Shown one piece after another: positions 35,586 through 43,756 of a DNA stretch of 64,000 nt. How positions within the stretch are numbered: the stretch's first letter is position 1; every line of letters begins with the position of its first letter. Where the stretch lies: the NCBI RefSeq assembly GCF_900110995.1, contig NZ_FOJF01000001.1, forward strand, positions 885,199 to 949,198, in the 5' to 3' direction. This stretch comes from Chitinophaga sp. YR573 (GTDB lineage: Bacteria > Bacteroidota > Bacteroidia > Chitinophagales > Chitinophagaceae). Made by a program: the position numbers and the translations under genes. The notes beneath the pieces are model-generated. The model was given only the letters and a program-made list of their open reading frames with translations. It made no database searches and was not told the DNA's origin.

Positions 35586-36380
35586 TTACATTTCCTTTTC
35601 TTTCAACCTGATTAAGGCCGTTAACCATAATGTTCCGGGGATCACATAACTTATCAAAAAGCTGATTGCCGAACTCACACCTTCGGGCAGATCTACAATT
35701 CCAATCGCAGAACCTACCTTTAAAAATATACTTTTAAAAGGGGTAGCCATGTCGATATGGTTAAAAAACAGGCCAGCGATCAGAAGATTGGCAAAGTAAG
35801 TGAATATAACCAGCGTACAAACCAACAGAGCCACTTTGATATAACTGACCTTATTAAAATACAGTGAACCTAATAACATAGCTCCTGAAATATTAAAGAA
35901 AATGATGAATATGTTCTTAGCTATTTCATTATTAAATCCAAATACTTCAACTGAATGATATAAATTTTGATAATTGGGTCCATTAGGATCAAGTCCCTGA
36001 TGGTAGTTATTTACAAAAAACACATCCACTAATCTGAAAAAACCAAGATATATTGCGGCATAAATAACTCCTGAAATCAACACGGCACAAAGCCATTTCT
36101 CCAAATGTGACGCAGGTAGCATTAAAAAGGATGTACCACTTGAATTGGATGAAAAATAGCCCAATGCTGAAGACGACATGAAACTCCCGCCAACAAGAAA
36201 ACCAAAAACAAAGGCGCTGACCTGGGCCTTGGCGATGCCAGCCATCGATTGTACAATTGCATAGGTAAGTAAAGTAATGACAAGTGTCACTAACATCAAT
36301 CCAAGCATTAGTGCGGGGCGTTCAAGTACTGATTTTTTGAACACCCAACCAAACCGTTTTATATTAAATGTATCGTTCAT
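35586..36380 (-). CDS. ABC-transporter membrane subunit (ABC-2-like, hypothetical permease)
   Basis: 264 residues from ATG 36378-36380 (MNDTFNIKRFGWVFKKSVLERP), one base after the ATPase stop codon; a longer in-frame start at 36476 would lie inside the ATPase gene. About six hydrophobic membrane segments ('ALMLGLMLVTLVITLLTYAI', 'AFVFGFLVGGSFM', 'WLCAVLISGVIYAAIYLGFF', 'IFIIFFNISGAMLLGSLYF', 'VALLVCTLVIFTYFANLLIAGLFF', 'SFLISYVIPGTLWLTALI'). No family signature stronger than the general plan of permeases next to GntR-linked ATPases. The transported compound is unknown; relatives are often linked to cell-envelope stress or antibiotics. Confidence 0.75.
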   Translation of the reverse strand: MNDTFNIKRFGWVFKKSVLERPALMLGLMLVTLVITLLTYAIVQSMAGIAKAQVSAFVFGFLVGGSFMSSSALGYFSSNSSGTSFLMLPASHLEKWLCAVLISGVIYAAIYLGFFRLVDVFFVNNYHQGLDPNGPNYQNLYHSVEVFGFNNEIAKNIFIIFFNISGAMLLGSLYFNKVSYIKVALLVCTLVIFTYFANLLIAGLFFNHIDMATPFKSIFLKVGSAIGIVDLPEGVSSAISFLISYVIPGTLWLTALIRLKEKEM

Positions 36381-36381
36381 T

Positions 36382-37227
36382 TTATTTAGTGTTACTGGTG
36401 AAAATTTCTTTTGCCAATTGTGGCTTTGAGGTAACGCCATTAAATAAGTTCTCCAAATTGATCCGGGTATCTTCACCCGAAGTATTTTCTCTCACCAGAG
36501 ACACTCCTTTCAGATGCTTCTCCACATACAAGATCCTATTATCATTTGGCGGAGTACTAACCGTTTCAAAGATTAGCTTTTCAGTAATCGAATCAACAGA
36601 TTCGTTTAAAAGCAATTGGCCATCATCGACAATGATCACCTGATCAATTAAGTTTTCGAGATCACGGGTTTGATGCGTCGAGATGATAATAATGCGGTCA
36701 TCTGTCATTACTGATGCGATCAATTGCCTGAATTGCGCTTTCGACGGAATGTCCAGGCCATTGGTAGGCTCATCCATTAATAAAATCTGTGTGTTGCAGG
36801 CTAACGCAAAGGCAATACTGAATTTTTTTTGCTGACCAAATGACAACGCACTGAGCTTTGCGGGAACGGAAACCGCCAGCTCTTTTAGAAAAGTGTTTAA
36901 TTCATCCACGTTAAAATTGGGATAGAACACCGAAAATAAATCTAAATATTTCCTGAGGGTTAGCGGCGGAAGTGTAACATCTTCTGAAATAAAATATACA
37001 GTATTCAGGAACGATGGTTTTCTCCTTTGGGGAATACTACCGTTAACTATTACCTTCCCTTTTTTGGGAAATAATGTTCCGGAGATGTTCTTCAGGAGCG
37101 TAGATTTCCCTGCGCCGTTTTTGCCCAACAGACCATATATGTTTCCCCCTTTTATATTGAGCGAAAGGTCGCTGTAGAGCAATTTTTTGTTGCTATAACC
37201 AAATGATAAATTTGAAATCTTAATCAT
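36382..37227 (-). CDS. ABC-transporter ATP-binding protein
   Basis: 281 residues. Walker A GLLGKNGAGKST (32-43), signature LSFGQQ (128-133), Walker B ILLMDEP (148-154), H-loop in IIISTHQTRD. The last ~60 residues are an extension beyond the nucleotide-binding fold. First gene of the four-gene operon ATPase > permease > GntR > DUF2807-like. The start ATG lies directly against the palindromic operator, leaving essentially no leader between operator and start codon. Confidence 0.92.
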   Translation of the reverse strand: MIKISNLSFGYSNKKLLYSDLSLNIKGGNIYGLLGKNGAGKSTLLKNISGTLFPKKGKVIVNGSIPQRRKPSFLNTVYFISEDVTLPPLTLRKYLDLFSVFYPNFNVDELNTFLKELAVSVPAKLSALSFGQQKKFSIAFALACNTQILLMDEPTNGLDIPSKAQFRQLIASVMTDDRIIIISTHQTRDLENLIDQVIIVDDGQLLLNESVDSITEKLIFETVSTPPNDNRILYVEKHLKGVSLVRENTSGEDTRINLENLFNGVTSKPQLAKEIFTSNTK

Positions 37228-37255
37228 GTAGTGTAGTAGTTAAGTATTACACTAC
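37228..37255. promoter_or_regulatory. Palindromic operator, probable YtrA-type GntR site
   Basis: GTAGTGTA (37228-37235) and TACACTAC (37248-37255) are perfect inverted arms with a 12-base spacer. The core AGTGTA-N12-TACACT is almost the AGTGTA-N13-TACACT operator I recall for Bacillus subtilis YtrA. It touches the ATG of the ATPase gene, so a bound regulator would block transcription start or initiation. Strong candidate for autoregulation by the GntR gene third in this operon. Confidence 0.75.
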
Positions 37256-37546
37256 AATAGTAAATGTTTATTTTATTATCTACAAGAGGTTTTCAAAATA
37301 TATTTGCTCATTCCTTATAAACTACTGAATTTCAATACAATAATTAATTAATTGGTTTAAAACGGGTCAGCTGCCCCGGATATTTGTTGTAAACTGTTAG
37401 CTGGGAAATGTCTGCGAATCGCCTTGCAAGGCATACTCTAACCGACTGATACAGGTCAAAAATGGGCATAAGCACCAGGCAGCCGTTTGGAAAAACATTG
37501 TGAAATGCTAAACGATATCATTGCAGTATAAGGTTTTGCCTTTAAC
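37256..37546. other. Non-coding spacer upstream of the ABC operon
   Basis: About 290 bases, AT-rich at its left end. No credible open frame or RNA gene. It ends at repeat copy 2. The promoter of the ABC operon should be in its first part, near the operator. Confidence 0.4.
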
Positions 37547-37628
37547 AATCCTGCATAATTTGGTTCGAGGTTACGATACCTGGGGCCGCAAGCTTTAAAG
37601 CCTTCAAGTCGAAAGACCTGAAGGCTTT
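37547..37628 (+). repeat. tRNA-Asp tail repeat, copy 2
   Basis: Starts with AATCCTGCATAATTTGG, passes through TTCGAGGTTACGATACC and TGGGGCCGCAAGCTTT, and ends with the terminator-like hairpin AAAGCCTTCA...TGAAGGCTTT. The 31 bases from CCGCAA match the native tRNA tail exactly; the 39 bases before match copy 3 (one difference) but not the native tRNA-Asp. So copies 2 and 3 share an element-specific left part joined to a tRNA-Asp right part. Confidence 0.85.
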
Positions 37629-37654
37629 AATTAGAAATTTTATTAATAAAGAGC

Positions 37655-38245
37655 CTAATTTCCGTTCTTAACTTCTTCAACGTAAGCAGGAATTAATCCA
37701 TGTGCATCCTTATGCGTGTTAATAATAGCCGTAGAATCAGGGGCCTGAGATAAACACATGACAGTTCCTCGTTTCTCATCAACCCAATAGTTAATAAAAT
37801 TTACACCATATTTATCCTGTACTGCAAGATCTTTTTTGTGGGCAGCGGCTACATCTTTTGCTGTAACATTTCCTGCGCCTAAATTATGAACATCAAGAAA
37901 AAAATGGTTGCCGGATTTTAACAATGCCTGCTGACCGGATTCTACCATGTAGGTTTGAGCAGGCAGTAAACCATGTGCATCAGCATGCGTTTTTGTAATA
38001 GCGGCAGAATCAGGAGCTGTAGATAAGCAGTAAACGTCCCCCTTCGCTTCATCCACCCAATAGGAGAGAAAATTTACACCAAACTTTTTCTGTATGGCCA
38101 GATCCTTCTCATGTGCTTTGGCAACATCCTCCAATTTAACATTACCGGCTCCAAGATGATGTACATCTATGTAAAGGTGATTCGATTGAGCAGATGCAAA
38201 CAGGCTGCAAAAAAATAATGGGGCTACAATAAAATTTATTTTCAT
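37655..38245 (-). CDS. Exported protein with two tandem DUF4242 (SCO4226-type) domains
   Basis: 196 residues from ATG 38243-38245 (MKINFIVAPLFFCSLFASAQ), a good signal peptide; the upstream in-frame ATG would spoil it. Two repeats of about 80 residues follow, each with 'DVHxLGAGNV', 'DVAxAHxKDLA', 'GVNFxxYWVDExxGxVxCLSxAPDSxAI' and 'THxDAHGLxPA'. DUF4242 proteins include the nickel-binding SCO4226 of Streptomyces; the His, Asp and Cys residues are kept in both repeats, so metal binding is possible. Being exported and duplicated is unusual to my knowledge. It follows the LuxR-ATPase gene on the same strand. Confidence 0.8.
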   Translation of the reverse strand: MKINFIVAPLFFCSLFASAQSNHLYIDVHHLGAGNVKLEDVAKAHEKDLAIQKKFGVNFLSYWVDEAKGDVYCLSTAPDSAAITKTHADAHGLLPAQTYMVESGQQALLKSGNHFFLDVHNLGAGNVTAKDVAAAHKKDLAVQDKYGVNFINYWVDEKRGTVMCLSQAPDSTAIINTHKDAHGLIPAYVEEVKNGN

Positions 38246-38308
38246 GATAATGATATTTTGATAGGCAAAAAAACACATTATCCACGTTAAGGATATAGGT
38301 ATAATTCC

Positions 38309-40876
38309 CTATTTTAAAATATCAAGTCTTATTGCTTCCTGCACCGCTTTGGCCCTTGATTTCGCATCAAGTTTAAATAGTATAGAAGATATATGATGGT
38401 CGACTGTTTTAGCAGATATAAAAAGTGTGTCAGCAATTTCTCTATTGGTTAACCCTTTGTTTAATAATACCAATACATCCAGCTCCCGATCGGTCAACTG
38501 ACAGGGATTTGATTGAGTTGTCTTCCTGATGCCACGCGGAATATATCTGATACCAGACTTTTTCATTTCGTACTTCATCTTTTCATATACGGCCTTAGCA
38601 TCAAGTGCCTGTATGATTTTGAGGGCGTTTTTTTTACTGTCTTCATCTCCTTCGAATAATATCATCGCCTGTAAGTAAGTAGCACCGGATTTCTCCCATA
38701 AATTCGCTGCATAGGGGTTGTTTATCTGGTATCCCTCATGAATTTCAGGTAAGGCCACCTGCTGCTTTCTCGCTTTGTGCATCCACAAAGCAAATTCAGC
38801 ATTTTCAACTTCAAAAATGGATGACTTCACCTGATCCAGTTCCTCTTTTGAGAGAATCACCTCACCGGTTATCCATTCATATTCCAGCAAAGCGATTACA
38901 GTAGGAAGGATCCATTGCAACTGTGTTGTTTCGAATGCCTTTTTCTTAGCTTCTATAAGCAGCGAAAGTGAATCAGGCTTACCTTTCCGCATACTTATTT
39001 TAGCTACTATCAAAAGAGAAGTTATGGCAAAAGAAGCTGGCTGAATATCGTTTTTCAGGAGGTTATTGGCAATCATCAGGGCATAATCCCAGTCTGCAGT
39101 TTCGAGATGCATTAAAGCCTTCCAGGAAAGCATATTTGACCTCCATAAATCCAGATCTCTTTTTTCGCAATAAGCTATGCCTGTCTCCAGTATTTCCCTG
39201 GTAAAAGCGTAATCCTTCATTTTAATTCCCGTGCTGGCAAGATTTGAATAGGCACGGGCAGCATGTTCATGAAAAGAGTTCTTCAATGCAATGTCCAGGC
39301 TTTTCTGCAAAAGTTCCCATCCATGCTGATGTGAGGATTTTATGAATACCTCTACAGATCCTACATTGTTGAGCGCATGCGAAAGGGTTTCTTCATCATG
39401 TAGTTCCTCTGCGATCGCAATGGCTTTTTTCCCCCAGAATATACACTCAGCGTGTTGGTCCAACATCATTTTCAGATGGGACATATTACTGAACGACATC
39501 GCTTTTGAAGTAGAGGAAGGAAGGTCCTGAAGCAGTTCAACAGATGCCTGTGAAAAAGACTCTGCATTCTTTCTGTTACCGGCAAGCCACCAAAGACGTG
39601 ATAAGAATCGCAGACAATTACCGGATTTTTCCTGATGATCCTTCAATAGTACGAAGGCTTTTTCCGTGTATTTGATTGCCTCATGTATTTGATTGGTCAA
39701 ATAACATTCATAGGCATAATTTTCAAAAAACTGAATGAGGGTATCTGTATCTTTCCCCTGATAATATGTTAAAGTGGTAAGATACAGTCTGGCAGCTTCT
39801 GTATGTGCGCCAACAGAAGCTGCCTGGCGCGCTGCGACAGGAGCATAATGCACTACTAACGTATCATTATCTGCATATTGGGCATGATGAATGATTCGTT
39901 CAATTTCGCCGTTTTGTTCAAATATTTGCAGGAAGATAGTAAGAACTTTCTGGTTCAGATTTGTCCGTAGTAGCGGAGGAAGAGTCGATTCTATTGTTCG
40001 TCTATATAATTCATGCTTAAAAACAATCCGTCTGTCGCGGATGATAAGAATTTTCTTTTCAAGACAAAATTTGAGCGCCTCTTCATACAAGGGTTCCATC
40101 TCCTTCAGGTACCTTATTTCAAAGCCCGCAGGGAATATAGATAACACCTCCCATAAGTGCCTGGTGTGATCTTCCAATCCATTATAAACAAACAAAATGG
40201 AATCCATAATGTTATCAGGTACTCCCCCACTATAGCTGGCCAGAATTTCGGACACATAAAAGGGATTACCACCGGAAACACTATATACATCTTCTCCGCT
40301 ATATCCTTTCTCCCGGGATAACTTTTCGACAGCCTGCCGGGAAAATGGTAATAGTTGGATTCTCGTATAGATTTGAGGACTTAACTGCCCAAGAACATTC
40401 CGCAGTGGATGCCTTGAATGAACCTCATCATCCCGGTAGGTAAGAATGAAGAGACACTGAAGTTGAGATATTCTCCTGCTCAGAAACTTTATGAAATCAA
40501 GCGTTGCTTCATCTGCCCAGTGAATATCTTCAAAAATGAGTACTGTAGGAAATTTCGGCTCCTGTAGTAGCTGTAATACACTGAAAAATAGAGTAGTGCG
40601 ATCTTCTATATTCCCATTAAATGCCGCAATATCTCCGCTGAGCTGCAAAAGGATATCATATAGTGGAGCAAGAGGTCTTGGAGTAAAGAGTGCATCACAA
40701 GTACCCTGATAAACCTTATATTTTAGTTTTATTTCATTACAAAAAGCCTTTACCAGTGAAGTTTTTCCAATCCCGGGTTCGCCTGTTACAAGGATGCAAT
40801 GGCCTTCGCCATTGTTCACATTTTTAAATTTCGATTGAATCAACGCTAAGAACCCGGTTCTCTCGATAAGTTCCAT
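38309..40876 (-). CDS. Large ATP-binding LuxR-type transcriptional regulator (AAA/TPR/HTH)
   Basis: 855 residues. N-terminal AAA/STAND-like ATPase: Walker A TGEPGIGKTS (31-40), Walker B TVLIFEDIHW (111-120). The middle (about 330-760) is a helical repeat array of TPR type ('AKAMSFSNMSHLKMMLDQHAECIFWGKKAI' region, split here for brevity by function). The C-terminus (792-855) is a LuxR helix-turn-helix with 'LTDRELDVLVLLNKGLTNREIADTLF'. Architecture of MalT/LAL regulators, which bind an inducer on the repeat region and ATP on the AAA part. It is upstream of the DUF4242 gene (63 bases) and divergent from the DUF1624 gene, either of which may be its target. Inducer unknown. Confidence 0.88.
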   Translation of the reverse strand: MELIERTGFLALIQSKFKNVNNGEGHCILVTGEPGIGKTSLVKAFCNEIKLKYKVYQGTCDALFTPRPLAPLYDILLQLSGDIAAFNGNIEDRTTLFFSVLQLLQEPKFPTVLIFEDIHWADEATLDFIKFLSRRISQLQCLFILTYRDDEVHSRHPLRNVLGQLSPQIYTRIQLLPFSRQAVEKLSREKGYSGEDVYSVSGGNPFYVSEILASYSGGVPDNIMDSILFVYNGLEDHTRHLWEVLSIFPAGFEIRYLKEMEPLYEEALKFCLEKKILIIRDRRIVFKHELYRRTIESTLPPLLRTNLNQKVLTIFLQIFEQNGEIERIIHHAQYADNDTLVVHYAPVAARQAASVGAHTEAARLYLTTLTYYQGKDTDTLIQFFENYAYECYLTNQIHEAIKYTEKAFVLLKDHQEKSGNCLRFLSRLWWLAGNRKNAESFSQASVELLQDLPSSTSKAMSFSNMSHLKMMLDQHAECIFWGKKAIAIAEELHDEETLSHALNNVGSVEVFIKSSHQHGWELLQKSLDIALKNSFHEHAARAYSNLASTGIKMKDYAFTREILETGIAYCEKRDLDLWRSNMLSWKALMHLETADWDYALMIANNLLKNDIQPASFAITSLLIVAKISMRKGKPDSLSLLIEAKKKAFETTQLQWILPTVIALLEYEWITGEVILSKEELDQVKSSIFEVENAEFALWMHKARKQQVALPEIHEGYQINNPYAANLWEKSGATYLQAMILFEGDEDSKKNALKIIQALDAKAVYEKMKYEMKKSGIRYIPRGIRKTTQSNPCQLTDRELDVLVLLNKGLTNREIADTLFISAKTVDHHISSILFKLDAKSRAKAVQEAIRLDILK

Positions 40877-40973
40877 AGTAGTGGATGTTGGGGTTACACA
40901 AAAATAGGGAAAACCTCTTATACAGTATAGGGGATTTTACGCTTGTTTTGCAAATCAAGTATAACCCGCAATT

Positions 40974-42131
40974 ATGTTAAAAAACAAACGGATTGAATCA
41001 ATAGATCTTTTAAGAGGTACCGTAATGATCATAATGGCCCTGGACCATGTTCGTGATTATTTCCACCACGATGCATTTCTCTACAGTCCTACAGATCTTT
41101 CCCAAACAAATGTATGGCTGTTTTTTACAAGATTTATAACGCACTATTGTGCACCGGTTTTTGTTTTCCTTGCAGGAATTTCTGCTTATTTATATGGTGC
41201 AAAAAGAACTAAAAAAGAATTATCTGTATATCTCTTTACAAGAGGATTATGGCTGGTTTTTGTAGAGTTGTTTATTATCTCATTAGGGCTAACATTCAAT
41301 CCATCCTATCCAATATTCAATCTGCAGGTAATCTGGGCAATTGGTATCAGTATGATAGTATTGTCAGGAATGATCCATTTACAACAGTATATTATTTTAG
41401 CAGTGGCCGTATTACTCATTTTTACACATAACCTGCTGGATGGTATCCATGTCCACGGAAATGAATTACAGGCATTTTTATGGTCTTTCCTCCATGAACC
41501 TGCTATGTTTATTTCAGGTCCCTTTTCTTTTCACATTCATTATCCTGTATTGCCATGGATTGGTATTATGGCGCTTGGATATTATTTTGGAAGCATCTAC
41601 CTTTTGGCATCCAGAAGTAAAATATTATTGATAACAGGAGCGGGAGCTATCCTGTTATTTATTGTTTTACGATTGGGTAATATTTATGGAGATGCTGCAC
41701 ATTGGGAGGTTCAGAAATATGCCTTTTTATCTTTTTTAAATGTAACAAAATACCCACCATCTCTTTTGTATACACTTATAACGCTCGGACCAGCAATGAT
41801 ACTGTTATCACTAGCAGAAAGACCTCTCAATTCTTTAACCCGAAAGATTGCTGTCTTTGGAAGGGTTCCTTTTTTTTATTACGTAATACATCTTTACCTG
41901 ATCCACTTTTTTGCATTAATTGCCGCACGAATACAAGGTTACGCATGGTCAGATATGATACTTACAGGGAGGATCAACAGTACGATCGGGTTAAAGGGTT
42001 ATGGCTTTAACCTGTTTATTGTATACCTTGTCTGGATCGGTTTGATTTTTCTACTTTATCCATTTTGCAAATGGTTTGATAAATACAAAAGAGATAATCA
42101 GTCTGATTATCGGTGGCTGCAATATTTATAA
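40974..42131 (+). CDS. DUF1624 / heparan-alpha-glucosaminide N-acetyltransferase-like membrane protein
   Basis: 385 residues with about ten membrane spans. The N-terminal motif 'IDLLRGTVMIIMALDHVRDYFH' carries the Arg-Gly and Asp-His of the DUF1624 catalytic region; 'PVFVFLAGISAYLYG' is the second family motif. Relatives transfer acyl groups across membranes to sugars, but the substrate in bacteria is generally unknown. AT-rich codon use compared with the glycosidase genes on either side, as for its neighbours in this accessory segment. Divergent from the LuxR-ATPase gene with 97 bases between the starts. Confidence 0.85.
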   Translation: MLKNKRIESIDLLRGTVMIIMALDHVRDYFHHDAFLYSPTDLSQTNVWLFFTRFITHYCAPVFVFLAGISAYLYGAKRTKKELSVYLFTRGLWLVFVELFIISLGLTFNPSYPIFNLQVIWAIGISMIVLSGMIHLQQYIILAVAVLLIFTHNLLDGIHVHGNELQAFLWSFLHEPAMFISGPFSFHIHYPVLPWIGIMALGYYFGSIYLLASRSKILLITGAGAILLFIVLRLGNIYGDAAHWEVQKYAFLSFLNVTKYPPSLLYTLITLGPAMILLSLAERPLNSLTRKIAVFGRVPFFYYVIHLYLIHFFALIAARIQGYAWSDMILTGRINSTIGLKGYGFNLFIVYLVWIGLIFLLYPFCKWFDKYKRDNQSDYRWLQYL

Positions 42132-42650
42132 ATTATTAAAGTAAGGTTTTACCCTCAAAAAAAACTGTCCGAACTGTAAGTTCCAAAGCGAGAGTAGAAG
42201 TTTAAATCCTGGCTTCTAGTCGATTTTCTTGTTGTACCAACCTCGAACTTTTCGCATATTATATTCGCTCATTTCGGACTAAATGCCTCCAAATCAATCC
42301 AATCCTGCATAATTTGATTCGAGGTTACGATACCTGGGGCCGCAAACTTTAAAGCCTTCAAGTCGAAAGATTTGGAGGCTTTTTTGTTTTCGGAATAAAA
42401 AAAGTGCTCTACTTTAATAGGATCAAGTTGAATACTTGAGGGATTGTCATTAAGCTGTAGTTTAATAAACCTAAAAAGAAAGAAGTTTACATCTCTTACT
42501 CCGAAAGTCTTATTATTATGGCAAAATCGGTCAACTGTTGCCATACAAACATCTTCTAGTTTCTGTTGCTCAGATCCCTATGCGCTAAACTATTTTATCT
42601 TTCATTTACATTTTCAAATCCATCAGATAGGTAAATTTCAACGCACAAGT
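42132..42650. other. Non-coding region containing repeat copy 3
   Basis: About 520 bases without a gene that I can support. It contains the third tRNA-Asp tail repeat at 42301-42386. About 50 bases before it, AACCTCGAAC (42239-42248) is nearly the reverse complement of ATTCGAGGTT inside the repeat. No integrase fragment could be recognised on either strand. Confidence 0.5.
42301..42386 (+). repeat. tRNA-Asp tail repeat, copy 3
   Basis: AATCCTGCATAATTTGA, then TTCGAGGTTACGATACC, TGGGGCCGCAAACTTT and the hairpin AAAGCCTTCAAG...TTTGGAGGCTTTTTT. About 70 bases agree with copy 2 at all but two positions. It closes the accessory stretch that begins at the tRNA-Asp gene. Confidence 0.85.
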
Positions 42651-43469
42651 TTATTTCTTATGCAGATGATGACGGAACAACCATTCAGGCAGGATATTGG
42701 TAGTATACAAATCGCTGAATATTTCGTGTTGTAACTTGTCTATCTCCCAAAAGGTCAGTTGCTTTTTATTCAATTGATGGTATAATAAGGAATCGCTAGC
42801 AAAAGGATTTTCCAGATCGGCATTACCATGTATGATCCACAATGGCACTTTACCCAATGCGGCCGTATGGCCGAAGTCAGGGATACCAGATATCGCCACT
42901 GCTGCTGCAAATAAGCCAGGTACACACCCAATGGTGTTGATCACGCTGGAACCTCCCATAGAAAAGCCAAGCACGTAAATGCTGCTTTCATCTATTGGCA
43001 ATATTTTTTTGAGAGAATCTACCAAGCGTATGGCATCCGGTAATGTAGCCGATGGTACAGATTCCGGTACGCCGCTACGAGCTTGTATATAGTTGGATGT
43101 ACGTTCGGGAAATTGCGGGGCCACTATATAAGCCGGAAAGGCAGCCAGTATCTGCGGCTGCGCCCAGTATTTTACAAGCACGTTCAGTTGTTTGAGATTA
43201 TCCATTCCTATACCTCCCGAGCTGTGGAGTATCAATACTAACGGATAACGTTTCCCCTTCACCGTTGTAGCGGGTGACAGAAGTCGATAGGGAATACCTT
43301 TGAAGTTGCCGGTGGTAAAAGCATCAGCATTGATGTTGTTAATGTCGGCTTTACGTTGTTGAGCGGTTTGCCGATCTGCCGGGACGGGGAGTTTGTAATA
43401 TCCGGGATGTTGGGCTATTGCGCATAAGGTGAAACTGATAAAACTGGTGAGGAGGAGAAAAGCTTTCAT
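42651..43469 (-). CDS. Exported alpha/beta-hydrolase (feruloyl/acetyl-esterase-like or prolyl-oligopeptidase-like)
   Basis: 272 residues with a signal peptide (1-20, CAIAQ). Alpha/beta-hydrolase fold: oxyanion region 'YPLVLILHSSGGIG', nucleophile S170 in GFSMGGS, a late Asp in 'HGNADLENPF' and His in 'DKLQHEIFSDLY'. Family resembles the esterase/PHB-depolymerase-like proteins that deacetylate or de-esterify plant polysaccharides. It lies next to the xyloglucan-like locus C on the same strand, but 290 bases from the nearest gene, so membership in the operon is not certain. Confidence 0.8.
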   Translation of the reverse strand: MKAFLLLTSFISFTLCAIAQHPGYYKLPVPADRQTAQQRKADINNINADAFTTGNFKGIPYRLLSPATTVKGKRYPLVLILHSSGGIGMDNLKQLNVLVKYWAQPQILAAFPAYIVAPQFPERTSNYIQARSGVPESVPSATLPDAIRLVDSLKKILPIDESSIYVLGFSMGGSSVINTIGCVPGLFAAAVAISGIPDFGHTAALGKVPLWIIHGNADLENPFASDSLLYHQLNKKQLTFWEIDKLQHEIFSDLYTTNILPEWLFRHHLHKK

Positions 43470-43595
43470 GTGTGAGATCTTCCTGCTAAAGCTAAGGAAA
43501 TTAATCTCCTTTTTTAAATAATATCCAGAAAGCTATTAATTATCGAGTAATAAAAATTGAGTTGCTTTGGGAACAAGATTAAACTCCAGGATAAA

Positions 43596-43636
43596 GTTGA
43601 AAAATATTCAAATTCCTTAATAAGGAATTCTTCAAC
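43596..43636 (-). terminator. Possible hairpin at the end of locus C
   Basis: Outer arms GTTGAA/TTCAAC (43596-43601, 43631-43636) enclose a palindrome AATTCCTTA-TAAGGAATT. The T-run on the minus strand is weak (TTTATCC), so termination of leftward transcription is only a possibility. The span 43470-43756 holds no supported gene; short open frames there run through this hairpin. Confidence 0.3.
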
Positions 43637-43756
43637 AGATCTTTTATCGGAAGACGAACTTTTATCATACTATAATTTCTTTTATCAGCTTGTTTATTTC
43701 TTTTACTTTCATAACTATGATGTGAGGCTGTTTTCAAATAATGCTTGTTGCATGCT

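Noticed and set aside
37547..37590. Left part of repeat copy 2 considered as a complete second tRNA gene
   Set aside because: No acceptor 5' strand, D-arm or anticodon arm can be folded upstream; only a tail is present.
34235..42386. Repeat copies considered as insertion-sequence ends
   Set aside because: Repeats are direct, not inverted, begin at the 3' end of a tRNA, and no transposase lies between them.
42269..42544. 91-codon minus-strand frame across repeat copy 3, considered as an integrase remnant
   Set aside because: It runs through the non-coding repeat and shows none of the tyrosine-recombinase residues; the matching repeat copy 2 does not keep the frame.
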